Assembly: GCA_000149225.2 (NCBI GenBank)
Contig: CM000687.1
Coordinates: 486,501 to 550,500 of the forward strand
DNA: 64,000 bases
Source: Lachancea kluyveri NRRL Y-12651
Lineage: Eukaryota; Ascomycota; Saccharomycetes; Saccharomycetales; Saccharomycetaceae
Reading direction: 5' to 3'
This document shows positions 9,557 through 19,936 of this stretch, piece by piece. The translations under genes and the position numbers were made by a program. A model generated the notes under the pieces. The model did no database searches. It saw only the letters and a program-made list of their open reading frames with translations, and had not been told where the DNA came from. How positions within the stretch are numbered: position 1 is the stretch's first letter; each line of letters opens with the position of its first letter.

Positions 9557-11689
9557 TTACAGACGCTGTTGGTTAAGAGCATTTTCCATTCTTCTATGAA
9601 CCGCTCTTGTTGTAGGTTGCAAAGAATTTATCGTTCGTTGATGCTGCTGCAAGTTAGTCATTGAATTTTGTCCTCTTCTAGAATGACGTGCATTCAAAGA
9701 ATTTTGAAACTTATTACCATTAATAATATTATTATTATCGTTATCGCCATTATTTGTTGGATTATAATCTCTGTTAAAATCAACGCTTTCTTCATTCCAT
9801 ATTTTGGCTAAAATTCTTTGGATCTCAACAATTCTATTGGATGTCTGTGGATGCAAGTCTTCAAATGTTTTTTTATCCTTATAACTGCCAAAAACTGTAG
9901 ATGAAAGCTCATCTGTTTGGCTTGGACTTGTACGGTGTTTCCTTATCTCTATTTTGTTGTGCGAGCTGATTCTAATCAGTGATTCGTTCAACGGATTACA
10001 GAACCTTCGAACATTGGTATATTCACGAGAAATCCTTTCAAATTCCCTCTTAACCTCAATATTTGACGCTAAAAAAATGGAATCCGTCGTTGGATTTTGA
10101 GCTGAAAGGTCTAGAATGGAATTTTCTCTTTGCAACCAAAGCTTTTGCTGGGTCCTTGACTCTGCACCACCGTTATCAGATTGTAGAAATTGGGAGAAAT
10201 TGTTAAAGTTCGACGATGTATCCGTACGATTTGTTGGATGCGTAGCTGTTGACGATGTAGTTTCTGCTAAAAATGGCGTTCTGGACTTTGCGGTACTCCT
10301 CAAGAGCGAATTCTGTGAGGTACGGCGGTTCAATAACGGATTAACTCTTACAGCGGATCCTACAGTGGTCGGCCTTTGCAGATGATTTGAGAGGCTGGAT
10401 ATGGAGGTAGAGAAATCATTTTTGGGATTGTTATTGCTCACCAAATCCTTAGTCTCATTAGATTTGAGAGAGCTTGCCAAGTCGCTGTTAATGTATTGAA
10501 AACGATTTCCTTGTGCTTGTTCGTTGATATAGTCTCCAGTCTCATCTTCTTGTACAGAGAATCGATTTCCCAGGGAGTTTTGTACAGAAGGCGGATGAGC
10601 AAAGTGCCTTTCTATGCCGGTTGACTGTGATAGAATCATGCTTGGAACGTACTGCTCTTTACTAGCATTACTTTGTCTATGTTCATTGCTACCAGGTTGT
10701 CCTTGAAAATAGTACTGGTTAGCGTCTTCTCCTTCTCCTTCTCCTCCTTCTTCTGCTTCTTTATCATCTCCATCGTCTCTGTCTTCCCTGTTTTGTTCCC
10801 GGTGCACTTGCACAGCTGTCACTTCTTCTCCTTCCATACCTTCAGTAGGTTGTTCTTCATTCATGCTTTCGTTGCTTTGAAGCAACTGTCCACGTTTTTC
10901 CAAACCCTGAACACATTCGTCCATGTGATTCGGGTCGTGAATTATGTCCCCATTCTCAATATTTTTGTAATTACCCGTATTATTAACACTGTTGTTACTT
11001 ATCAAATCATTGTCAGATCCAATAGAACTTTTATTTGTCAAACTAGAGGGAGGCTTGTAACTCGGCTGATTTGTTAGCGTTTTCATACTGCTTTGCCTCG
11101 AAAAGCTATCATCCACAGGTGCCGGTGCCACATAAGAGACAGGCTTATCAACAGATCTTGGAGCTGAGTCCTCTTCGTCCTGTGCTTTTCCCTGGCGGCC
11201 CACATAGTTTTCTTCTTCGTCCGTAAAATACTCAACTTCTTCATCGGTGGTGGAATCCTCCTCGTAAAGTTCATCACCATCGTGCAATTCTAAAACAGAT
11301 TTGCTGCTTGGCCTTCTCATCGGCTTTAATCCGCCATATGAGTTGCTTAATGTGGTGGGTGCAGTGGTACCAGGATTTGACTTTGTTCTTGTCAATGCCG
11401 TCATACTCAACCCACTAATCGCCCTTCTACGGGATAGGGAGTCTGAACTTTTCGACTTCTTCATTGTAGCATTATTGTGTACACCATTAGTCATTTCATA
11501 TGTACCATCATGGCTGGACACCTTACGCAGTTTGTTCAAACCCTTGAAGCTGGCGTTGCTCTTACTGCGGGATCTAGTGGAAAACTGCTTTACTTTCTTG
11601 TTATTTAATGCCATTCTAGGGCCACCGCTTGCTGCAGTCATCTCAAAATCTGACCTTAGGGATCTACCTCTGCTGGCAATTGAAGACAT
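9557..11689 (-). CDS. TCO89: TORC1 subunit Tco89
   Basis: The ATG at 11687-11689 starts MSSIASRGRSLRSDF and gives 710 residues (S. cerevisiae Tco89 is 799). The open frame runs further upstream but has no other ATG. Conserved blocks are FSTRSRSKSNASFKGL and SGLSMTALTRTKSN near the N-terminus, MILSQSTGIERHF and FSTSISSLSNHLQR in the middle, then AESRTQQKLWLQRENSILDL, VKREFERISREYTNVRRFCN, and the C-terminal INSLQPTTRAVHRRMEN. The rest is Ser/Asn/Glu-rich and probably disordered. Tco89 is a fungal-specific subunit of TOR complex 1 at the vacuole membrane, tied to rapamycin sensitivity and nutrient signalling. S. cerevisiae TCO89 is YPL180W; here it sits between YGL094 and YGL095 homologues. Confidence 0.93.
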   Translation of the reverse strand: MSSIASRGRSLRSDFEMTAASGGPRMALNNKKVKQFSTRSRSKSNASFKGLNKLRKVSSHDGTYEMTNGVHNNATMKKSKSSDSLSRRRAISGLSMTALTRTKSNPGTTAPTTLSNSYGGLKPMRRPSSKSVLELHDGDELYEEDSTTDEEVEYFTDEEENYVGRQGKAQDEEDSAPRSVDKPVSYVAPAPVDDSFSRQSSMKTLTNQPSYKPPSSLTNKSSIGSDNDLISNNSVNNTGNYKNIENGDIIHDPNHMDECVQGLEKRGQLLQSNESMNEEQPTEGMEGEEVTAVQVHREQNREDRDDGDDKEAEEGGEGEGEDANQYYFQGQPGSNEHRQSNASKEQYVPSMILSQSTGIERHFAHPPSVQNSLGNRFSVQEDETGDYINEQAQGNRFQYINSDLASSLKSNETKDLVSNNNPKNDFSTSISSLSNHLQRPTTVGSAVRVNPLLNRRTSQNSLLRSTAKSRTPFLAETTSSTATHPTNRTDTSSNFNNFSQFLQSDNGGAESRTQQKLWLQRENSILDLSAQNPTTDSIFLASNIEVKREFERISREYTNVRRFCNPLNESLIRISSHNKIEIRKHRTSPSQTDELSSTVFGSYKDKKTFEDLHPQTSNRIVEIQRILAKIWNEESVDFNRDYNPTNNGDNDNNNIINGNKFQNSLNARHSRRGQNSMTNLQQHQRTINSLQPTTRAVHRRMENALNQQRL

Positions 11690-12025
11690 GGTGTAGTGCC
11701 CTATTCTTTGTAATTTCTGCCTATGGGTGCCAGCAAATATTACAAACAGGGCCAGCTCATATTTTGGTCGCTGTGCGTTGCAAACTACCCGCCTCACCGG
11801 CTTCTGAACTAAATTGGTAATTCAATGAGAGCAGTAACGATAAATGCGGGCTATTTCAAATGAGGTAATTGTGACTAAATATGGGGTACATGAAATGCGG
11901 GTTACATGATATATGTTTGAACATTCACTCAAGTTTATGTGAGAGACAGGGGCGAACCAGTAAAAATATCATTAAATTTCGATCTCTCCTCCACACTGCT
12001 ACTCATAGGCAAGAAACTATAAGTT
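11690..12025. other. Divergent promoter region TCO89/VPS45
   Basis: 336 bp between the two start codons. It contains two related GCGGG(C/T)T elements (11846-11852 and 11898-11904) and TATA-poor sequence. The GCGGGTTAC element resembles, but does not match, the Reb1 core CGGGTAA. No gene seen. Confidence 0.4.
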
Positions 12026-13762
12026 ATGAATTTATTCCAGGCCGCAGATTTCTACATTGACAGGATTTTAAACTCTCAATCTAAAACCACGGTTGATGTT
12101 GTGGAGCAATCCCGTGTTAAAGCGCTTTTGTTGGACAAGAACACTACGTCTACAATATCGATGTGTGCCACACAAACAGAATTGTTGGAACACGAAATAT
12201 ATCTTGTAGATACCATAGAAAATCAGCAACGGGATGTGATGAGGCATTTGAAGTGTCTTGTGTATGTCAAACCTACAGACGAAACTATCGACCATTTGCT
12301 TAGAGAGTTGCAAAATCCGAAGTATGGGGAATACCAAATCTTCTTTAATAATACAGTAACGAAATCCCAGCTCGAAAGACTCGCTGAATGTGACGATTTG
12401 GAGGTTGTGACCAAAGTCGAAGAGGTGTTCCAAGATTACCTGATAGTAAATGAGGATTTATTCTCTTTGGATCTGCGTTCCCCCGAACTATTTTCGAATC
12501 AATTGGTATGGGAACAAGAAGGCTTAGAAAAGGTTACGCAAAGTATCATATCATTACTCTTGTCCTTGAAGGTCAAACCTGTAATCCGTTCTGAATCTAA
12601 TAGCAAAATATGTGCCAAGCTGGCCAAAGAGATATCTTACGAGGTTGATAAAAACAGCAAAACGTTATTCGATTTCCCGCAAATGGACTCGCAACCGCTG
12701 CTCTTCCTCTTGGATCGTAAAAATGACCCATTGACCCCACTATTACAGCCGTGGACTTACCAGTCGATGATCAACGAATACATTGGTATCAAGCGCAACA
12801 TTGTCAACCTCTCTCAAGTCCCGGACTTGGATTCCGATTTACAGAAAGTTGTACTCTCTTCCAAACAGGACCCATTTTTCCACGATACAATGTACTTGAA
12901 TTTCGGGGATTTAGGTGACAAAGTTAAAGCTTACGTTTCCAACTACAAAAGCAAAACCAAGTCCAACGCACAGTTATCCACCATAGAAGACATCAAACAA
13001 TTTATAGAAAAATTCCCCGAATTCAAAAAGCTTTCTGGCAATGTGTCCAAGCACATGGCAATTGTTAGCGAATTGGATCGCCAACTACAATTGAAACGTA
13101 TTTGGGACGTTAGTGAAGTGGAACAAAATGTGTCAGTGCACACTGAACATGCTCAGGATTTTCAAGATGTTCTGAAATTAATTCAGGATCCGTTACTAGA
13201 TTCCTACTATAAATTAAAACTCGCCTGTATCTATTCGCTAAGGCACGAAAATTCGCCTAAACTGAAAGACATAGCCAGCACGTTGGAGGGTTCCACATCA
13301 CCAGAGGATTTGAATTTCTACCATCAGTTTACGCATTGGTTTGGTTCTCGGTTGAACAAGACTTCAACCGGAAAGGACAAAGACGATTTGATTAGTGAAT
13401 TAACCAAGAAGTTTAATACCAGGATGGGGTCACGTCATGGGGCTGATAACGTTTTCATGCAGCACATGCCCGATTTATCGACACTTCTAACTGAGCTTTC
13501 AAAAAATAGTTTGCCCAAGGACAAGTATCCGACGCTTAAACAGGACAATACCGTTTTCCCAGTACAAGACGTAATTATTTTCATGGTTGGAGGAGTTACT
13601 TTGGAAGAAGCTCGTGTAGTACACCAATTCAATGAAACCATGCGTCACAGAGGTAACATGCGAGTTATCATTGGTGGTACAACAATTCTAAACACCAAAT
13701 CTTTCATCGAAGATATCAAGTCAATGCAAGGCAACCGTACCGAGCTGACGGATCTATTATAG
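12026..13762 (+). CDS. VPS45: Sec1/Munc18 protein Vps45
   Basis: 578 residues, essentially the length of S. cerevisiae Vps45 (577). It starts MNLFQAADFYIDRIL, contains the SM-family core SQPLLFLLDRKNDPLTPLLQ (about residues 223-243) with PWTYQSMINEYIGI, and ends with IFMVGGVTLEEARVVHQFNE and VIIGGTTILNTKSF, the conserved SM C-terminal signature. Vps45 binds the syntaxins Tlg2 and Pep12 and is needed for Golgi-to-endosome and vacuolar protein sorting. It is divergent from TCO89 and convergent with CTI6. In S. cerevisiae it is YGL095C, next to PAN2; here TCO89 lies between them. Confidence 0.96.
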   Translation: MNLFQAADFYIDRILNSQSKTTVDVVEQSRVKALLLDKNTTSTISMCATQTELLEHEIYLVDTIENQQRDVMRHLKCLVYVKPTDETIDHLLRELQNPKYGEYQIFFNNTVTKSQLERLAECDDLEVVTKVEEVFQDYLIVNEDLFSLDLRSPELFSNQLVWEQEGLEKVTQSIISLLLSLKVKPVIRSESNSKICAKLAKEISYEVDKNSKTLFDFPQMDSQPLLFLLDRKNDPLTPLLQPWTYQSMINEYIGIKRNIVNLSQVPDLDSDLQKVVLSSKQDPFFHDTMYLNFGDLGDKVKAYVSNYKSKTKSNAQLSTIEDIKQFIEKFPEFKKLSGNVSKHMAIVSELDRQLQLKRIWDVSEVEQNVSVHTEHAQDFQDVLKLIQDPLLDSYYKLKLACIYSLRHENSPKLKDIASTLEGSTSPEDLNFYHQFTHWFGSRLNKTSTGKDKDDLISELTKKFNTRMGSRHGADNVFMQHMPDLSTLLTELSKNSLPKDKYPTLKQDNTVFPVQDVIIFMVGGVTLEEARVVHQFNETMRHRGNMRVIIGGTTILNTKSFIEDIKSMQGNRTELTDLL

Positions 13763-13912
13763 GCACATAAATATTTCTCTCATAAAAGAATTACGCTACG
13801 TACATGAAAAAGATATAGTCGAAAGGTGTTTGACAGTCCCATATATCCCCTACATTTTTTTTTTCTTTCCAAAAAACAGAATTGTTTCCTGCGCTTTTTA
13901 TTTGTTTTTCTT

Positions 13913-15124
13913 TTATCGCACTTGATCTACCGTGTACTTCTTTTCCCAGAGTAGCAGCTTCCTGGTCAATGCGTCCATCATTTGCAAGCTCTCGTCATAA
14001 TTTTGGAAGATTTGGTCCACTCTCTGAACGAATTCCCTATTTTCTACGAATTCCACCAGCTGTTCTCTCTGTAGCTGATCTTGTGATAATTCGAGTTGCG
14101 TCCGTGATATGAATTCTAGTATTGCAGCAACGCGTCTTTTCATCTCATTTAGAGTGGTGCGCTGTGAGGGTAATCTTGGTTTGATCGGTTTATTTATGCC
14201 GATATTTGATGAGGGATTGGATGATGTAGCTGATCCATCCCTTCTTGACTTTCTGGTCGCACGTCTTTTCCTTTTAAGGTCATCTTCAGATGATGATGCA
14301 CCACTACTAGATCTCTGGCCTCTACGCCTTCTCGGTTGAGGCTGCTCAAGATCTTTTTCTGGAGCATGAGAGTGTTCATTTTTGTCATTTTGCTGCTGCT
14401 CGACTTCTTGTTCAGGCCGCAGTTGTTTTGTATCAGAGTTTTGTATCATATCTCTGGTAGTATCAACTTCTGGTAGCTGTGACTCTGAGTCGTCATCGGG
14501 GTGAGACGTACGTCTACTCTCTCTTATTGCCTTTTCAAGCATTAACTGATACTGCTTCTCTTCTCTCGCCGAAGAAGTTGCACGCTTTCTATCAAGCGAG
14601 CGCTTGACATCTTCCTCCTCTAAATCTTCTGCTTCTTCCTCCTCCTCCCCTTCTTCATTACCTTTTTCTTCCGCTTCCCCTTCTTCCATGTCTTTTTGCT
14701 GTTTCTTTTTAGGACGTACAGGAGTGTACTCTTGGTCACCCTCAAACTTAGCGGCTCTTCTGAGATTACGCCTTCTCTGTTGTACTGGCTTGTAAATAGA
14801 GCGCCGTTCACCTAGATCCGATGCATATAGATTGTGTAGTTCTGGCTTACACTGCTCACACCAATACTTGTCTAAGCTACTGTCTTCCCCTTCTGTAATT
14901 CCAACACAGTAGCCATGCTGCCATACAGAGCAGTTTTCACACTGAATGTACAGCCCTGAATCATCCGGTGGGTCTATTTCGCCACAAATGCAACGAGTTT
15001 CGCCATCTTCTTCTTCTTCATTTTCCTCCTCCTCCACGACTTCTAATTCTTCGTCGGTTCCTTCGGTGTTTTCTTCCTTTAGAGTAAACTCTCTCTGGAT
15101 TACTGAGCCTTGCAATTTAGGCAT
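13913..15124 (-). CDS. CTI6: PHD-finger protein Cti6, Rpd3L deacetylase subunit
   Basis: The start at 15122-15124 (MPKLQGSVIQREF) matches the MAKLQG-type N-terminus of yeast Cti6 and gives 403 residues; the frame is open for 40 codons upstream without another fitting start. A Glu-rich segment precedes a C4HC3 PHD finger at about residues 45-92: CICGE, CENCSVWQHGYCVGI and WCEQC. Long acidic and basic low-complexity stretches follow, and the C-terminal part (RTQLELSQDQLQREQLVEF to KLLLWEKKYT) looks helical. Cti6 reads H3K4 methylation as part of the Rpd3L complex and relieves Cyc8-Tup1 repression. It is convergent with VPS45 and divergent from PPQ1. S. cerevisiae gene is YPL181W. Confidence 0.93.
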   Translation of the reverse strand: MPKLQGSVIQREFTLKEENTEGTDEELEVVEEEENEEEEDGETRCICGEIDPPDDSGLYIQCENCSVWQHGYCVGITEGEDSSLDKYWCEQCKPELHNLYASDLGERRSIYKPVQQRRRNLRRAAKFEGDQEYTPVRPKKKQQKDMEEGEAEEKGNEEGEEEEEAEDLEEEDVKRSLDRKRATSSAREEKQYQLMLEKAIRESRRTSHPDDDSESQLPEVDTTRDMIQNSDTKQLRPEQEVEQQQNDKNEHSHAPEKDLEQPQPRRRRGQRSSSGASSSEDDLKRKRRATRKSRRDGSATSSNPSSNIGINKPIKPRLPSQRTTLNEMKRRVAAILEFISRTQLELSQDQLQREQLVEFVENREFVQRVDQIFQNYDESLQMMDALTRKLLLWEKKYTVDQVR

Positions 15125-15543
15125 CCCGACTGCACTGTACCTGGAAGTAGTTGTGAAATTAATAGCGAGACAGAAACAAATTGCCCTCCACTCTCTGGAA
15201 CGGTGTTTAGCATATCCAGGTGAGAAACTTGCTAACAAATACACATACTCTATAGTTTACGTATATAGTGATATAAAACACGATCATACTATCGTGAGAT
15301 GTGATTAATTAAATATGTTACCCGCACATATATATATATATATGTATCCACAATCCTAATGCGTACGGAGTGATAAATTTTTTGAAAGCACGGGGCTTGG
15401 GAGAAGCCAGCCAAATTTGTCAGAGATGGAGAAGTTCTACTTGTACCACTTGCGAGATAGGTGCGCACAATCCAACTCACTAACGCACCCAAAGCACTCA
15501 CTGTCAATTCATTACATACTGACATATTTCTGAACACCAAATC
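15125..15543. other. Divergent promoter region CTI6/PPQ1
   Basis: 419 bp. It holds a TTACCCG Reb1-type core at 15318-15324 followed at once by an alternating TATATATATATATAT tract (about 15329-15343). That pairing is typical of a nucleosome-free divergent yeast promoter. Assignment to Reb1 is inference from the core. Confidence 0.55.
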
Positions 15544-16983
15544 ATGGGAAACAGCCCGTCAAAAAATAACAGCTATGCCATACCGAGTACGAACAAGAAC
15601 ACCTCAACCAACAACGCCTCCTCCTCACTGCCACAAGACGACTTAAACGCGGGTGAGCCCACGGAACCCGATGATAGTAGATCTATATCTACTCAAACTA
15701 ATAACGTAATGATAAAGGCAAGCAGTCATCAGAAGCCTAGAAAAAAACAACCCAATTATGATTGGGAAATAGATATGTCTATGGCCAAGGCTTTGAGCAG
15801 TGTTGCCAGTAGCAATAGTAATAGCACGGTAACATCTGGTAGTACCATGTCTTCAGTTAAGAATATAACTGCTCCGTCTTCTTATACAGACTCCTCCTTT
15901 CTGTACATGAAAGGAGATCTGTCTTCCTCGCCTGAGGAAGAAGAACCCTCAAGTACACCCTCAAAGAACCTTCCGCCAATCAGGGAAGAAAATGCGTCTG
16001 GTATTCCAAACCACCGCCTCTCTAAACCCGTCATTCTTAAGAAATATCCTCATGATTCAAGTTCTACTGACCAGTTAAATATCGACGACTGTATTGAAAA
16101 GTTGTTGAGGATCGGCGAAACCCGCTACTACAATTCTCGTGATTTCCCATTCCACGCATGGGAAATTCAACTCATATGCTCCAAGGCTCGTGAGCTATTC
16201 CTAGATCAACCCTCCTTACTACGTTTGCAGGCACCAATGAAAATCGTTGGAGATATTCATGGGCAGTTCCTGGATTTATTACGTATACTCAAGCTTTCAG
16301 GTGTACCTCCACAAACGAGTTACTTATTTTTGGGTGACTACGTCGACCGTGGTAAACAGTCGTTAGAAACAATTCTGTTGCTTCTCTGTTACAAAGTCAA
16401 GTATCCTGAAAAGTTCTTCATGCTGAGAGGTAACCACGAATCCGCGAACGTCACAAAAATGTATGGGTTTTATGACGAATGTAAAAGGCGAACATCCACA
16501 AAATGTTGGAAAATGTTCGTTGACGTCTTTAACACACTACCGTTCGCTGCCATTGTAAACGACAAGATCTTCTGTGTTCATGGCGGTATCTCACCACAGT
16601 TGTCTGATTTACGACAAATTGAGAAGATCGTTAGACCCACGGATATTCCTGAAGACGGTCTAATTACCGATTTGCTATGGAGTGATCCTGATACTCAAAT
16701 CACCGATTGGGCCCTAAACGACCGGGGCGTGTCATACGTTTTCAGTAAGCGCAATGTCTACGACTTTTGTTCCCAATTTAAATTTGATCTGATTATTAGA
16801 GGGCACATGGTAGTTGAAGATGGTTACGAGTTTTTTGCCAAGAAAAAATTCGTAACTGTATTCTCAGCTCCGAATTACTGTGGCGAGTTTCGTAACTGGG
16901 GTGCTGTTATGAGCGTTACTACAGGATTGATGTGCAGTTTCGAGTTGTTAAAACCCCATGGGCATAAACATGCAGCAAAGTGA
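15544..16983 (+). CDS. PPQ1: Ser/Thr protein phosphatase Ppq1 (PP1-like)
   Basis: 479 residues. The first ~175 residues are Ser/Asn/Thr-rich and poorly conserved. The rest is a PP1-type catalytic domain. The metal and phosphate motifs are all present: GDIHGQ (about residue 236), GDYVDRG (about 265), LRGNHES (about 295), VHGGISPQL (about 345) and [10 protein letters not shown] near the end. The block [13 protein letters not shown] replaces the usual [13 protein letters not shown] of PP1, which I recall as a Ppq1 trait. S. cerevisiae Ppq1 (549 residues, YPL179W) is implicated in down-regulating mating signalling and in translation fidelity. The Met-Gly N-terminus (MGNSPSK) could be N-myristoylated; that is inference. 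Confidence 0.93.
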   Translation: MGNSPSKNNSYAIPSTNKNTSTNNASSSLPQDDLNAGEPTEPDDSRSISTQTNNVMIKASSHQKPRKKQPNYDWEIDMSMAKALSSVASSNSNSTVTSGSTMSSVKNITAPSSYTDSSFLYMKGDLSSSPEEEEPSSTPSKNLPPIREENASGIPNHRLSKPVILKKYPHDSSSTDQLNIDDCIEKLLRIGETRYYNSRDFPFHAWEIQLICSKARELFLDQPSLLRLQAPMKIVGDIHGQFLDLLRILKLSGVPPQTSYLFLGDYVDRGKQSLETILLLLCYKVKYPEKFFMLRGNHESANVTKMYGFYDECKRRTSTKCWKMFVDVFNTLPFAAIVNDKIFCVHGGISPQLSDLRQIEKIVRPTDIPEDGLITDLLWSDPDTQITDWALNDRGVSYVFSKRNVYDFCSQFKFDLIIRGHMVVEDGYEFFAKKKFVTVFSAPNYCGEFRNWGAVMSVTTGLMCSFELLKPHGHKHAAK

Positions 16984-17239
16984 GCACGCCTGTATTATGT
17001 CGAAACAGTTGACCATGCTACCCTCAACTTCTTTTTTTTTTTGTTTTCTTCGCACCAATTTGTTCTTCTTTAAACTTTTATTCCTATGATCACTTATTTC
17101 TAGTATATATCTTAAAATACGATGGTTTTTCTTTTGACTGAGGTTGTAGCTTTTAAGGCAAACGTAGCAAAGCTGGAAGGGTAAGTAGGTTCTCTCCATA
17201 TTCTAGGAGGCTGCATTTGGTAAGGGCAAGAAATGATCC

Positions 17240-17245
17240 AAAAAA
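17240..17245 (-). terminator. Pol III T-run terminator of the tRNA-Glu gene
   Basis: Six T residues on the minus strand directly after the discriminator base of the tRNA, a standard RNA polymerase III stop. Confidence 0.8.
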
Positions 17246-17317
17246 CTCCGATACGGGGAGTCGAACCCCGGTCTCCACGGTGAAAGCGTGATGTGATAGC
17301 CGTTACACTATATCGGA
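17246..17317 (-). tRNA. tRNA-Glu (anticodon UUC)
   Basis: 72 nt on the minus strand, apparently identical to the S. cerevisiae tRNA-Glu(UUC) as I recall it. It starts TCCGATATAGTGTAACGGCT, and the TTC anticodon is complementary to 17282-17284. The T arm with B box (GGGGTTCGACTCCCC) pairs fully, and the acceptor stem TCCGATA pairs with TATCGGA before discriminator G. There is no intron. It lies in the tail-side space of PPQ1 and has a solo LTR about 350 bp upstream of its start. Confidence 0.97.
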
Positions 17318-17666
17318 ATGTGATAAAGCAATGAGGGTTGCCCCTGAATAATTGCAGTATCATACATCACTATCAGCTCGGAGCCCATACAAAACTGAGT
17401 AACATGAATAATATCAGTCGATTGAAAATAATGGCACGCGACTAATCTAATAATATCAAAAGCCACACGATCAGTTAGCTGTCAGCTGGAAGGTAAGCTG
17501 ATCTGGAGAGGTACAAATGGAGTAGAGGGATCTCTCTAATAAATCTCAACTGTAGGTACAGGCACTCAATTAAGAAAAAGTAGTCTAAGTAATAAAGATC
17601 TAAGGTATAAAATATTAGCCAGTTGTTGACTAAGAATTTAGTATCGCAAAAGGTTATAATTGAAAC
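17318..17666. other. tRNA-Glu upstream flank
   Basis: 349 bp between the tRNA and the solo LTR, AT-rich and without a recognisable gene. The region upstream of Pol III genes often collects old LTR pieces in yeast. I could not prove any further element here. Confidence 0.4.
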
Positions 17667-17998
17667 TGTTGGAACGAAATACAACTATCGACCATCGACT
17701 AGTATTCGTGTTACTAGTATATTATCATACACGGTGTTATAAGGTGACATAAAGAATGAGAAACAGTCATCTAAGTTAGTGGAAGCTGAAACGCAAGGAT
17801 TGATAATGTGATAGGATAATGAACCAAAACATATAAAAGGAAAGAGGATATATGAATAATTGTATATAGAGTTATCGACTCTCTTTTCTGGATTCCTAGA
17901 AAGACGAGGAGAACTTCTAGTATAACCATATACCAATTATTATAGCCTTAACCTAAAACGGAATCTCAACAATTTTCCCAATATTCACATATTTCTCA
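17667..17998 (+). mobile_element. Solo delta-like LTR of a Ty1/Ty2-type (copia) element
   Basis: 332 bp that starts TGTTGG and ends TTTCTCA, the boundaries of the S. cerevisiae Ty1/Ty2 delta LTR. Long internal stretches also match delta as I recall it, such as ACTAGTATATTATCATA, GTGGAAGCTGAAACGCAAGG and GAGGAGAACTTCTAGTATA. A perfect 5-bp target duplication, GAAAC, flanks it (17662-17666 and 17999-18003). No internal retrotransposon sequence follows, so it is a solo LTR left after LTR-LTR recombination. It lies 350 bp upstream of tRNA-Glu, inside the window favoured by Ty1-type integration. The intact duplication points to a fairly recent insertion. Confidence 0.92.
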
Positions 17999-19009
17999 GA
18001 AACATCCACCTCAGCAAACATTCGAGGGTATAATTGCCTAGACTTCAACACTTAGACTAGCCCACGTTTAGCGGCTACTTCCACACACAACTGAAACACC
18101 GCTTCAACGGGAAAGTGGTCCTCGTTCATAGTACTACTGTTTGCTCTATCTTCTAGCTGTCACTCAACAAATACAATCGGCACTGGTTATACTAGATAAT
18201 AGAGTGGTTTCTAGAAATTATTTAGCAGTTAGTATATCCGAGCATCGAGTGGCACTATAGCCATTATTCGCTTAAGTGATGGACCTCAGTTCACTCAATT
18301 TATCACTAATATTTGGGTAAAGTATATCACAATATAGCCCGGCCATTTCGTAATGGTTAAACTAAATTAAGGCTAGCGCTCGGCGAACAGTCAGAAGTTG
18401 ATTTGGGCACATTTTGAGCCGATACTTTAGCTACATAAGCAGATGTTCTGTAAAGTTTAAAATAAACTATATTCTAATGCCCTACTAGTCGATACATTAA
18501 TTTGTATTATGATAAACAGGCACGTCGGTCTCAAAAGATTAAACGATAATCGATAATTCAGTTTAGATACGAATACTAATATCCAATCCTTCCACCGATT
18601 AAAGGCCTTATTTTTGAGTTCAACCATACTCCCTCCACTTGTGAGAAGAGTGTATCGATATCTATGCGAAGTGACCAAGTCATTTCTCGACAAACGATGA
18701 TAAACCAGAGCCTAAATCAGGTTGTCTTACTCCAGCTTTGGAGATTAGCCGCTATTAGTACAACGAGATACATGTAGTTTCTCCGGGTACTGGTGTTGGG
18801 GCTGGCAGTTGCTTTTACATCTGCAGCGTGGTTTGGCAGCTTTATTAAATTTGTACTTTGTCTTCTCTGCTTTGCGGTTACCCTAATTTCGTGAACCTTG
18901 CAAGACAGTCCCGTTCGTGTTTTTTGTGTTCTCAATCTTGATCGAGAAAAATGCCTATTAATCCATTTCTTACATACACAGATATACACGCAAGCAAACT
19001 GAAGTTCAA
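17999..19009. other. Gene-free stretch between the solo LTR and CBC2
   Basis: About 1 kb with no credible coding region. The first base pairs are the second copy of the target duplication. The last ~200 bp must carry the CBC2 promoter. The middle part (about 18000-18700) has the mixed composition of decayed mobile DNA, but I could not assign it to a family. Confidence 0.4.
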
Positions 19010-19633
19010 ATGTCATTAGCCGAATTTGATGAGGTCAAGTACGACCATTCCACTAAAAGATTGGATGTTCCATCGAATTATTTAATTCGTAAGGCTCGTA
19101 AGAATCCACATGGTTTGGAAGATTTGCGTAAATCGATGAGTTCGGCAACTATCTACGTCGGTAATCTATCATTCTACACATCAGAAGAACAAATTTATGA
19201 ATTATTCAGTAAATGTGGTACGATAAAAAGAATTATAATGGGCCTTGACCGTTTCAAATTTACTCCATGTGGGTTCTGTTTCGTTATCTACAACACACCC
19301 AAGGAGGCACTGAGCGCAGTAAAATATCTATCTGATACAAAGTTGGATGACCGTCATATCTCCATCGACTTGGACCCTGGATTCGAAGATGGTAGACAAT
19401 TTGGTAGAGGTAAGAGTGGAGGTCAAGTCAGCGATGAATTAAGATTTGAATTTGATGCATCCAGAGGTGGATTTTCAGCTCCATTAATCGATCGTATTGG
19501 ATTTAACAATAGTACCAACTTCGGAGCTAGAAGGATTAGAGATACTTATATTCCGGGCCAAGATCCTCTGATGGATGAAGGGGAGGACATAGAAGAAGAA
19601 GAATTAGATACTTATATTCCTGGTCAGAATTAG
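19010..19633 (+). CDS. CBC2: Nuclear cap-binding complex small subunit Cbc2 (CBP20)
   Basis: 207 residues, against 208 in S. cerevisiae Cbc2. A single RRM covers about residues 45-125 with RNP2 IYVGNLSF and RNP1 PCGFCFVIY, and the N-terminal tail holds the conserved Tyr of [19 protein letters not shown]. The C-terminal tail ends in two copies of DTYIPGQ, separated by an acidic linker. Cbc2 with Sto1 binds the m7G cap of nascent transcripts and aids splicing and export. S. cerevisiae gene is YPL178W. It is convergent with the TALE homeobox gene, as CBC2 and CUP9 are in S. cerevisiae. Confidence 0.96.
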   Translation: MSLAEFDEVKYDHSTKRLDVPSNYLIRKARKNPHGLEDLRKSMSSATIYVGNLSFYTSEEQIYELFSKCGTIKRIIMGLDRFKFTPCGFCFVIYNTPKEALSAVKYLSDTKLDDRHISIDLDPGFEDGRQFGRGKSGGQVSDELRFEFDASRGGFSAPLIDRIGFNNSTNFGARRIRDTYIPGQDPLMDEGEDIEEEELDTYIPGQN

Positions 19634-19875
19634 TGATACTAGGAGCCATTTAAGCTCCGCTTTGTGTAATAGTTTTCAAGTAAGAATGTGCGTGTCCTTT
19701 ACGAGTAAAACGCTATGCAAGACAAGTACTTCGGCCAGACCAAAGAAATAGCTAGGAACTGATAAATTTATGTCAGCCGCTATGTGGTTGGCTTTTTTAC
19801 TTCCCTGCTTAAGTACATAGTCACAGAAAGTGTACAGCTAGTGTTCTCTTTCTGTTTCTCCATCTTTTAATAATA

Positions 19876-19910
<35 letters not shown>

Positions 19911-19936
19911 AAAGGAAAAAGATCCTTCCACAGAAA
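19634..19936. other. Convergent 3' region CBC2 / homeobox gene
   Basis: 303 bp with facing transcript ends. It ends in an uninterrupted run of about 31 A residues (19878-19908) just before the homeobox stop codon. No gene seen. Confidence 0.5.
19878..19908. repeat. Poly(A)/poly(T) tract, about 31 bp
   Basis: A homopolymer of about 31 A residues, 28 bp from the 3' end of the homeobox gene. It is likely to vary in length and to be hard to sequence exactly. Confidence 0.9.

Noticed and set aside
11690-11797. A 36-codon upstream extension of TCO89
   Set aside because: It has no ATG and the conserved MSSIASRGRSLRSD start follows.
15125-15244. A 40-codon upstream extension of CTI6
   Set aside because: The frame is open but not conserved; the MPKLQGSVIQRE start matches the yeast N-terminus.
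14194-15308. Several Ser- or Lys-rich frames opposite CTI6
   Set aside because: They are antisense shadows of the low-complexity Glu/Ser-rich CTI6 coding sequence.
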